Made by a program: the position numbers and the translations under genes | Notes under the pieces: model-generated | Databases searched by the model: none | What the model was told of the DNA's origin: nothing | Seen by the model: only the letters and a program-made list of their open reading frames with translations | Part shown: in pieces, positions 25,701 to 37,700 of the stretch | Layout: each line of letters begins with the position of its first letter | How positions within the stretch are numbered: the first letter of the stretch is position 1 | Assembly: GCF_032854445.1 (NCBI RefSeq) | Contig: NC_088304.1 | Coordinates: 15,353,850 to 15,417,849 of the forward strand | Origin: Liolophura sinensis | Lineage: Eukaryota; Mollusca; Polyplacophora; Chitonida; Chitonidae | Reading direction: 5' to 3' | DNA: 64,000 bases

Positions 25701-28700
25701 ATTGCTGTATATAAGATAATGTGACAGATACAGTGTGAAAAAATGTCTTAAGTTTTGTACATTTTGATTTCTGTGAGAACAGAAATTTAAGGGCTGAGGC
25801 TGTGTTAAATGGTTACTTTGCTAATCAAGGTATTTGAATGAGTGAATGAATGAATGATTATGGCTTTATGCCAAATCAGCAATTTTACAACCATATCGTG
25901 GGGAGAACAAATTTTAAAGTGGACGATATTTAATTGAAGGTGTATTTATTAAAGGTAGTTGTTAAGTATGGTACTGTGCTCTTGTCCTCGTACCCAAAAA
26001 TCAGAATGTCGTGCGTTGTTGAATAGAATTCTGTTCCTGTCTGTATGCTGTAAAGCAAAAGCCTGGGAAATAATTCTGATCAATGTTGAACTTGTGATGC
26101 ATGTCGATAAATAATTCTGATCAACGTTGAGGTCGTGATGCATGTCGATAAATAATTCTGATCAATGTTGAGCTCGTGATGAATGTCGATAAATAATTCT
26201 GATCAACGTTGAGGTCGTGATGCATGTCGATAAAGAATTCTGATCAATGTTGAACTTGTGATGCATGTCGATAAATAATTCTGATCAATGTTGAACTTGT
26301 GATGCATGTCGATAAATAATTCTGATCAATGTTGAGCTCGTGATGAATGTCGATAAATAATTCTGATCAACGTTGAGGTCGTGATGCATGTCGATAAAGA
26401 ATTCTGATCAATGTTGAACTTGTGATGCATGTCGATAAATAATTCTGATCAACGTTGAGGTCGTGATGCATGTCGATAAATAATTCTGATCAACGTTGAG
26501 GTCGTGATGCATGTCGATAAAGAATTCTGATCAATGTTGAACTTGTGATGCATGTCGATAAATAATTCTGATCAACGTTGAGGTCGTGATGCATGTCGAT
26601 AAATAATTCTGATCAACGTTGAGGTCGTGATGCATGTCGATAAATAATTCTGATCAATGTTGAGCTCGTGATGAATGTCGATAAATAATTCTGATCAACG
26701 TTGAGGTCGTGATGCATGTCGATAAAGAATTCTGATCAATGTTGAACTTGTGATGCATGTCGATAAATAATTCTGATCAATGTTGAACTTGTGATGCATG
26801 TCGATAAATAATTCTGATCGACGTTGAGGTCGTGATGCATGTCGATAAATAATTCTGATCAACGTTGAGGTCATGATGCATGTCGATAAAGAATTCTGAT
26901 CAATGTTGAACTTGTGATGCATGTCGATAAATAATTCTGATCAACGTTGAGGTCGTGATGCATGTCGATAAATAATTCTGATCAACGTTGAGGTCGTGAT
27001 GCATGTCGATAAATAATTCTGATCAATGTTGAACTTGTGATGCACGTTGATCTCTACCACCGCTCACTCTGATGCAAGGCTTGTGATGAAATTAGATAAA
27101 TAGAACAGTGTTGTCAGATTGTTGAAACTTAGTGACTGACTTTGTTCTATGTTTCAGGAGAACATTGAGTGTGACTTTGAATTTGTGACATCCAGTCCGC
27201 AGGCCATGGTGTCACTGATTGACAAACATCCTGCCCAAACGCTGGTCAGTTCTTCCTTGGTGACTATAATCGAACCTGTTATATGCTTACATATTTGTAT
27301 GTTTACTTATATATGTATTTAGTAATTTCATGATCTAGACTAATGGAATTCTCTTAACTGCATGCATCTGAGCTTATTTCTGTGATTGAATGTTACGGGA
27401 TTAGAAACAAAATGTTGAATATGTGTGGTAAAATCACATATAGTTTGGCATAACATAAAATTGAACAACTGGCATGATCATGTAAGTGAAATCTGAAAAA
27501 AATGTGCTTAAAGAAATGGAAAGATATTTAGAAATTGATAATGAAGCTTTTCCAAATAAATCGGCAACCTTTTTCTCAAACAGGTAAGAGGGACGGGTGG
27601 GGATCATTCCAAAGACATTGAGAAGAAAGGGTTGCTATGGTTACTGGATGAGGAGGCCATATTTCCGGGAGCGTCTGATGACTCGTTCATGGAGCGACTC
27701 TTCACGCATCATGGAGAGCAGAAAGCCAGGAGTAAGTCTTGTACTTAAGAATGAATGAATGATCGTGGGATTGAAGTCACATTGGGAATATTGCAACGGT
27801 ATTGTGGTGACCCGCCTTGGTGATACTCATTTATTGTTATGTCAACTTCATTCATAACACACGAAAGGTGGGAGGGGGGTGAAGAAAAGGAACAAAACAA
27901 AAATTTAGAATCAAAATACCAAAGTGAAAATTGAAGCAGAAATGTACATGTACTGTATTACAAAGAAATTAGCCTGCAATTGAATATGTGGGATGGGGAT
28001 GCTTCAGTTTAAACATTCTTGTTTTAAAATTTCTATGAAATATGGAAAAAAGCAAATGTCCGTTCAGTCAGGAGAAGTTCTTGAATGACCTTGGGATTCC
28101 TGTTTTGTAATTTGTTTTCAGAGGACAGCCTGCTAAGGAAGGGATCGCTGGGGGCATTCTTTATGCTGAGTCATTTCCAGGGGACAAACACAGTGCAGTA
28201 CAATGCGACAGGCTGGCTGAGGATGTGTCGTGAGAACCCTATCACACGAGTGGCCACCGCAGTGCTGCAGGACTCCAGCAGGTAACAGTACTAATAAAAC
28301 ACCAGCTTTGTGGAGTGCCTTGTCAGCACCAGGGAGGGGCTTTCAGTTGCTTAGTCTGGTTTTCTTGTATGCACTCACAAAATGATATGATATCACAGTC
28401 AAAATGCACTATTGACAATAATAATAGTAGAACATAAAGAAATATGCAGTAAACTTCGATATCTTATCCAAGAAGGGACAACGTTGAGCTGCTAGACATA
28501 CATGTTTGTGTTAATTTACCTGCAGATATTGGTAAATTTTGCCTTTATAGTCAAACTGGCTTGCCCTTTCACAAGTTTGCATAACATGTGTAATGATTTT
28601 GCAAAAAACTAAAAAAAAAAAGACCAGTGTTACTGTAGATCTTCAAAGTTTTCAACCACCAAAGCACTTTTTTTCAGTGAAATTTATCCACACTACTGTG

Positions 28701-31700
28701 CAGATTATTTCTCTACACACCATAGTCCTCAAAGAATGTTTCAGAATATTGATTGCAGAGGCATTTAAAAAGGTTGAAGAATTAGGGTTACTGCTAAAGT
28801 GCCACTGTAAACCAGAATTTTTCTTCGATTTAAATTGGGAATGTAAATTTAAGTTTGGAATGTAAATTTAAATTGGGAATGTAAATTTAAGTTTGGAATG
28901 TAAATTTAAATTGGGAATGTAAATTTAAATTGGGAATGTAAATTTAAATTTGGAATCTAAATTTATTTCCAAATTCTTGTTTGTCTATCTAGCAAACTAA
29001 TGAACACTCCAAGAACGCTTCAAGATTTTTTGTAAAGAATCCAAGAGTGAAATCTCTGCTCAAGTAATAAGTATTAAGAACTTGAATTCCAACAAGTTAA
29101 TGAACACCGAGTTATGTCTTTCCGCTGGACAGGTGTCCGAAATTTGGTCGAAAACTCAGCTTCAGTGGATACAGTGTTCTGATCATGATTTCTTGTTTCA
29201 GACCTGAGCTAAGTCAGCTGTTCACCTCTGTGCGGGGTCCAGTGTCCAGCACGGTTAGCGGGTCAATCGTAGGGATTGACGGATCGTCGTCGCTGCGCCG
29301 TGCTTCCAGCATGCGCAGAACCTTCACATCTGGTCAGGCGGGACTCAAGAGGAAATCTGTCTGTCTGCAAGTCAAGTTCCAAATGGTAAGTCATTGAATG
29401 TGCAAACTGTTTCCAAATTGTAAGTCACCTACATGTGATGTGCAAACTGTTTCCAAATTGTAATGTAATGTGCAAACTGTTGCCAAATTGTAAGTCACCT
29501 ACATGTCATGTGCAAACTGTTTCCAAATTGTAAGTCACCTACATGTAATGTGCAAACTGTTTCCAAATTGTAATGTAATGTGCAAACTGTTGCCAAATTG
29601 TAAGTCTCCTACATGTAATGTGCAAACTGTTTCCAAATTGTAAGTCACCTACATGTAATGTGCAAACTGTTGCCAAATTGTAATGTAATGTGCAAACTGT
29701 TTCCAAATTGTAAGTCACCTACATGTAATGTGCAAAGTGTTGCCAAATTGTAAGTCACATGTAATGTGCAAACTGTTGCCAAATTGTAATGTAATGTGCA
29801 AACTGTTTCCAAATTGTAAGTCACCTACATGTAATGTGCAAACTGTTGCCAAATTGTAAGTCACCTACATGTAATGTGCAAACTATTGCCAAATTTTAAG
29901 TCACCTACATGTAATGTGCATACTGTTTCCAAATTTTAATGTAATGTGCAAACTGTTTCCAAATTGTAAGTCACCTACATGTAATGTGCAAACTCTTTCC
30001 AAATTGTAAGTCACCTACATGTAATGTGCAAACTGTTGCCAAATTGTAAGTCACCTACATGTAATGTGCAAACTGTTGCCAAATTGTAAGTCACCTACAT
30101 GTAATGTGTAAACTTTTTCCAAATTGTAAGCCCCCTACATGTAATGTGCAAACTTTTTCCAAATTGTAAGTCACTTACATATAATGTGCAAACTGTTTCC
30201 AATTCGTAAGTTCCCTACATGTAATTTGCAAACTGTTTCCAAATTGTGAGTGCTGACCTATATGCAAATGTGGTCTGGTAGTCAGCAATATATTAATCAC
30301 TTTTTAGTGGCTGATTTTAGATGCTAATTTTCCAGCCTCAACAAGGTTTAAATCATGTCATCAGATATGGCAGATTTATCCAAATGGGCTGACCACAGAT
30401 TCAAACATGTCTGTTCAAAAAGATGCTTAAATCAATATACAACATTTGCTACTATAATTCTTTAACTTTTTCACAAGTTTGCAAGGTGTTCATTCAAACA
30501 CGTCTCCAAAATCAAGTTTAAAATGTACATAAAGAAGGCTGAAAAATGCTCTTTTATATGTGAAAAGTTTGAAAAATTAGGGAACAGCTTTTCATGAAAT
30601 TTTCAGGCTTCTTACCAAATAACAGATTAATTGACATAGCAAGCTCTGTACGTGTAAGTTGTAAATAGTATGTTGATTGATCTTAATTTAATCCTCAATT
30701 CTTTTTAATCTTATTATATGATCAATTCTTTCGTTTCATAATCGTACAACATTTATGTATTTTTCAGGATTCCATAATAGACACTTTAAGGAAAACCAAG
30801 TGCCACTTTGTACACTGTTTGTTACCTCAAGCTAACGCTGGCCTTTGTGAGCTGAAGTCCGCACAGTCGCCGGCCAAATCCTCGGGTCAGGAGGACTTGA
30901 CACTGAGCGTACCCCTCCTCCGCTCCCAGATACGCGGAGCTGAGATGGTGGAGGCTATTCGCATACATCGCCAAGGTGAGGGCACTGCCAGACTAGTACA
31001 TGAATAGTAAATCAGCTAAAGTCGCACCCATGACTAAGGTGCGCCATTTACCTGATTCTGAGAGTTTTCTGGATCTTAAAGGGGTATTTTAAGATTTGCT
31101 TGGAACATAGGATGTTGTCCTACCAGAAAAAGTAGGTTCAGCATCATAAGTAATATGGTACGTTATTTATTTGCCCCCGAAACTAAACTTTTTGTGGCAA
31201 AATTTTAGGTCATTTAACGTTCTTCATACTAGTACTGTCTAGTTAGACACTGATGTTGCCTTCAGTCTTCAGCCCTACGAAATTCGTTAATTCTTGCTTG
31301 TTTGATTTTATTTTGTGACTTTGATGAAAGTAAAGGAATGAAACACTATGACAGAGTTTAAGGAAGAGATAACGTATTCATGGCTGTGATGCAGATGTTT
31401 GTTTTGAACTCTTGGACTGATGTAACAAGAAGATTGGAATTCCGATTCTTCCTGCCACAATAATGGCTGATATTTTAAAGTATCTTTAATTGTTTCAGTT
31501 TCATTTTTGTCAAAATCTTGGTGTATCCTAAATGGTGTAAAAATGTGCTAACAAAAAGGCATTTTCAGAGGCAAATAATAAGTCATGAGATATTAACTCT
31601 TGTGATCAAATTTACATTTTCCCAGCGGGATATCATCCTACCTTCCGAACAAACCTCAAAACACCTTTCTGAAATCAATAAAACTCCCAGAATCTGGAGA

Positions 31701-34700
31701 AATAAACAATTTAGTCATGAACGAAATTTTATGTCACTTAGGACATGCATGTGAAAAAAAACAACAACAACGGTGAATAGAAAAGTTACTGTGTTAGATG
31801 GCAGTTTTCTGATTTTCACGTCTGCTCTGGAGAAAAAAGACTACATCCCTTTTTTATATTCATTACTTTGAATATTTGAATTTTTAAGTTAATGTTAATA
31901 CACTCAAGATTGTCTTCGTAACAGACCTGTTGTAATATTTTTGCTCAAACATCCTCACAGGCTTCCCAGAATTTATTCCATTCAAGGACTTCAAGACAAG
32001 ATTCCATGTGTTACTGCCTAACGACTGTAAGATTAATACCTCTTCTGGGGATGATAGACAGGTGAGTCCTTTGGATTGACAGGTATGAAGACAATACAAA
32101 TCATGAAAGCCTGCTTTCACTTCAAGGACTTCTACATTTATTATCCTAAGTTGCAGTATGAAAGTTTTCCCGTGCTTTCTGGGAAAGTAAATAAAGCTGT
32201 ATGATCATTCAGTAGACATGGTTCGCTTGCCAGGCCATTGGCTTAGCCAAATTCTAGCTCTTTCCAACATGCTGACAGTTTGTTTTCCTTCCAAACGGTT
32301 GCCACTTGACTGTGTAAGGGAACACTGTAAACTTTTGTAGGTCGAATTTTTTTTAATATAGAATCATCTAATATTTGGTGATACAGAGTATTTCCTAAAA
32401 TCTTAAAAGATACTAAAAGTTGTTTCTTTTCACTGAGTGATGTATTTTGGGTTTGTCTTGTGGTGATATCTTAAATGTAAATTTGTGATAAATTTGTGGT
32501 TTTTCTTCAGGGGGTGTATCTTAAATATAAATACATGAAAGTTTTTTGGTTATCTTTAAATTGGCATCTCTAATGTAAATTTATGATACATTTTTCTTTT
32601 TTTCAGGTGGTATCTCAGATGTTGGATTACCTGGATGTGGACAAACTGAATTACAGGATAGGCTTAAGTCAGGTGTGAGGTCAAAACAGCACAAGATATC
32701 TTTATTGCACCCTGTGTAATTTTAGTAGTTTTGCACTATGTACATTCTTGCAGGCCTTGTGAATTTACTGAAGTTGGATTGGATTATCTCCCTTTGACCT
32801 CTCTGACAGTGGAGCATTAAATCTGATGAAGCCCTAAATTTTGACACAGTGGTTATGACAGATGTTTAGTCAACAGAACGAAGAGAACTTTACTATGGAC
32901 TTTGTCCTGTTTAGTTGGAGTTTAGTTGTAAATTACATGTATGTATCACTTCAAGGGGCCTCAGTGGCAGAGGCTGTGCCAGTGCAGTGCAGTGCAGGAA
33001 ACAGCTGGCTAAACTCAGGGTAATGAAGGGATTAAAAGCCTCTCACCAATGCGGGTGCTGTGAGTTCAAGTCCAGTTTGTGCTGGCTTCCTCTCCGGCTG
33101 TATTGTGAGAAGGTCTTGCAACAACTTGTGGGTATCTTGGGTTTCCCCCAGGCACTGCCAGGTTTCCTTCCACCATAATGCTGTCTGCCATCGTGTATCA
33201 TAATAGTTTTGAGTATGGGGAAAGCACCAATGAAATAAATAAAAAATGTATCATTACATGTTGCTCTTCCTGGTTTATACAGGTATGGTGTGCTCTGCAT
33301 TGACAGGTATTTTTCCGCTCCGGCGCGCTGACGAGTCTGGAGTTACAGCGAGATGAGAAGATCACGGGAACAATGCAAGCCTTCCAGGCTCTCTGTAGAG
33401 GCTACTTGGGCAGGAAACAGCTGGCTAAACTCAGGGTAATGAAGGGATCATGGGATAGGAGGTGGGAAAATTCCTAGTGGGAAGGGAAAATGGGAAACTG
33501 CGGGGCATGACTGGATCTAGTGTGTGGTAGGGGAATGGTGGGAAAACTGGGGCGTATGATGGGGGTGGCGGGAATGGTGGGAAAAATATGGATTTGATGG
33601 AGTGGTGGAAAACGCAAGAAAACTGTGGGTGTCCGGAAAACTGCAGGGATGATGGGGTGTCAGGAATGGTGGGAAAACTGGGGGGTATGATGGGGTGGCG
33701 GAATGGTGGGAAAAACTGGGGGTATGATGGGGTGGCAGGAATGGTGGGAAAAACTGGGGGGTATGATGGAGATATGGGGTTGCAGGAATGGTGGAAAAAC
33801 TGGGGGGTGTGATGGGGTGGTGGGAATGGTGGGAAAAACTGAGGGGTATGATGGGGTGGCGGGAATGTTGGGAAAAATATGGATTTTATGGAGTGGCGGA
33901 AAACGCGGGAAAACTGGGTGACAGGAAAACTGCAGGGATGATGGGGTGGAGGGAATGGTGGGAAAAACTGGGTGTTTGGTGGAGTGGTGGAAAACACAAG
34001 AAAACTGTGGGTGGCAGGAAACTGCAGGTATGATGCAGTGGGTGGAATGGTGGGAAAACTTGGGGTATGATGGGGTAGAGGCAATGGTGGGAAAACTGTG
34101 GGTTAGCTAGGAGTGATGGAAAACTCAAGAAAACTGTGGGGTGGCAGGAAAACTGCAGGTATGATGGGGTTGGTGGAATGGTGGGAAAACTTGGGAAAAT
34201 TTGAAAAATGGGGTATTTGGGGATGAAGATAAGGGAAGGAAATATGGGGGGGAGAGGTTTGAAAATACTAAATATATTGAAATCAAGAGGCACTTACATG
34301 TATGATACTTTGAAAGTCAGATGGGAAAACTAGAAACACTAATAGGATTTGATGAGGGAGAAGACAAGAGCTGTTAAGTGGAAAAGTGATGATCAGTCAA
34401 AAAGGGACAAAAATAAGTGTATAATTTGATTCCAAATCAGTCAGTTTTTGATTAGCACTGCCTAGCACTTGGTTACTGAAGGTGTACATTCAGTTATGGC
34501 TATCAGTGCACCTTGGTCATGGTTTTTCCATGCTAGACACCTACGTGAAATATTATGGCATAAAGCATGAATCAAATAAATAAATAAATAAATTTCTGTC
34601 CTTAGGTGCAGCATATGGCTATCAGGTTGCAATCCAGGTGAATGTGAAGAATTTCATGCAGATCAGGGACTGGGGCTGGTGGAGATTGTTCCACTAAGGT

Positions 34701-37700
34701 CAAGCCTTTGCTTAACGTTCACAGGACTGAGGAGGAAACTCAAGAGCAAAAGAGGTAACTACTTCATCTGTTACAGTAGTTGGTTCTTTTGTTTATCTAC
34801 TACAATTCTAGGTCCCTCAGCAACACTGTGGATGGTCGTGGGGTTTCCTCCCCCGGGCTGTGCCCGGTTTCCACCCACCATAATGCTGGCCGCCCGTCGT
34901 ATAAGTGAAATATTCTTGAGTATGGCGTAAAACACCAATCAAATAAATAAATAAATATAATACTACAATTCTTCCAGCTTTGTTCTTTGTGTTTTTCCAC
35001 CCTGGGGCCTCCGTGGCTCAGTCGGTTAGCGCGCTAGCGCAGCGTAATGACCCCAGAAGCCTCTCACCTATGCAGTCGCTGTGAGTTCAAGTCCAGCTCA
35101 TGCTGGCTTCTTCTCTGGCCATAAGTGGGAAGGTCTTGCAGCAACCTGCGGATGGTCGTGGGTTTCCCCCGGGCTCTGCCCGGTTTCCACCCACCATAAT
35201 GCTGGCCTGCCGTCGTATAAGTGAAATATTCTTGAGTACGGCGTAAAAAAACACCAATCAAATAAATAAAATAAATTTTCCACCCTACATTTTTGTATAT
35301 GGCTAGACTGATGAAGACACAATTTCAGACATTCACATGTAGGCCCAGAGTTTTCACAATCGACATGATGATCATATCTGATATTACATTTACATTTAGC
35401 CTATTTGTATACATTAATTTGAGAAAGGTCAGAAAAATTGAGTTAAAGTGTTTATTTATGAAACACATTGTAGCTGTGAACAACATTTATAACCTCCCAA
35501 AAAGCACAGAAAGTACTAACCTGATGTATATGTCAGAAGAAAGACCGTTAGACACTCTCCGTGAAAATAGTTTCATTTATTTTTTTTAGAATTTTTTTCA
35601 ACCTAGTAGAGTGCATTTGAAAGTTTGGATTCTACGATGGCCTTTTCTGAACCATTGACGTCACATCAGGTGTTTACCACTTAACACACATTCACTGCTG
35701 AATTTTATTATTAAAAACGCATATGCGCATATAGATTTATGAATGCATTCGCTGAGTGAATGTTCAAACAAGCTATTTCAAGACAAAAACATGGATGTGA
35801 AGTCACTGATACCCTCTGGTTTACTATAGGTCATGGTAGAATCTGATGTTTTTAAACAGTTTTACTCGGCTAGAAAAATTGTATAGAAATAAGTCGAGAT
35901 TTTTTCCTGCATTGTGTCAAACGGTCTCTCATCTGATATATACTTCATTGTAGTGTTTTCTCCGCCCTTAATGTACGTGCCACAGAAGGGGTTTGCCTTT
36001 GACTTTTATTCAGGATACTTGCTCCAGACATTTCCGTTTCTTCAGCCCATAAACCTAACCTCTGTTGTATGAATGAAAGTCTAAGTATGATGATGTATTA
36101 AATGAAATAAGCGCATTCCTGTCACAAACATGGCCACCATCATGTGTGTGGAATTGAAAGTTTGTTCAGTTTGGGGTAAAACACAAATCAAATATATAAA
36201 TGAAATATACATTTAAGTACCCATTGTATGATGAACCAGATAAGGGTTTTGATAGAAATTTGCCAAACAGCAGTTTCACATGAGGTTCCTATGGGGAGTA
36301 GACTAGGGTGAATTGTCTGTATACATATACTATAGAACATTACCATTTTTTCCCGTAACATTCTCATATTTGTACTCACACTTCAACAACAAGATGCTGA
36401 CCCATGTGGCAAATCTCTTCCATGCAGGGTAATTTTTTCCAAAATATGGGAGAGAAGAAATTAGGTTCATAAAAAGGTTGTTTGTAGTTGAAGCACTTTA
36501 GGCAAGCCATTGAAGAAAAACAGCTTTTTATGCTTCCCTTCTGAATAGCTTGTTAATTGACCAATCAGACTGGAGGAATTCATTTCTCATTTGCATACTT
36601 CCTGAGAATATTCAAAGCTCATGCATATGCATGTACATATGCCTTACAATTCATGTATGCTGTATTAGGGTCTAGCTTACAATAGGGTGCATGTAATTTG
36701 TGTCTCTCAGAGCTGAGTGGTCAGTGAGAGCTGATAATGCGTCCAGCCATCTTTGTGTCAATCTCAGCGTGTGCTGACCACTTCGGATGACTGACCACAA
36801 AGTAAACCTCTCCCTTAATTACCATATCTTGATCACAGGCATGCCATTCAGGTTAAATAGTTGTAGTACGTCTACATGTCTTCCCCGTTGAACAGTTTAT
36901 GGGTATTAGTGCTGGGTACATGACTGGTGTCCACGTCTATAGCTCACACTCAAAGCATGCACATGAAGATTTATCCCATGATAATGACTTGAATGAAAGG
37001 TGAAAGGTACTGGAATTAAAAGAGAAATGTGAATTTATGCCCATTTCCTGAAGTTTGCTGATAGAAGTTTTTTTTTTTTTTTTAAATATTGTTGTAGATA
37101 TGAAGTTTATTTAAATATTTGTTATGTAATATTTTTTTTTTCATAAGAGTAAAAAGTTATTTTAAGGAGATAAATCTTGACTAAGAGAAAGTTTTTCAGT
37201 ATGTAATGTATACCTGTATACATAAACTAATTAAACATTCCATCAGATCTATGTACGCGCTAGCACAGCGTAATGACCCAGGAGTCTCTCACCAATGTGA
37301 TCGTTGTGAGTTCAAGTCCAGCTCATGCTGGCTTCCTCTTCGGCCATACATGGGAAGGTCTGCCAGCAACCTGTGGATGCTCATGGGCTTCCTCTGGGCT
37401 CTACCTGGTTTCCTCCCACCATAATGCTGGCTGTCGTCGTGTAAGTGAAATATTCTTGAGTACGGCGTAAAACACCAATCAAATAAATAAATAAATACTG
37501 ATATGTACTGATATGGTTTGGGAGCTGTATTTTGTTTTCATGTTTATTACTCACAGTAAAGTTACATGTATGACTTGTGTGTTACAAATCAGACTAGTGC
37601 TTATAAAGGCACATTGAGTATGTCCATACACAGATACATGTGCATGTGTTCAAACATAGGGCTCAGGTGAAATGTGTTTGTGCTCATGTATACGTGAATC

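Noticed and set aside
33431-34293. Pro/Phe-rich open frames on the - strand (217 and 135 residues)
   Set aside because: Complement of the G-rich minisatellite in intron 19; composition artefact.
35004-35110. tRNA gene suggested by TGGCTCAGT.GGTTAGCGC and GAGTTCAAGTCC
   Set aside because: The tRNA-like boxes belong to the SINE head; no cloverleaf 3' half or acceptor stem, and the same head recurs in other copies.
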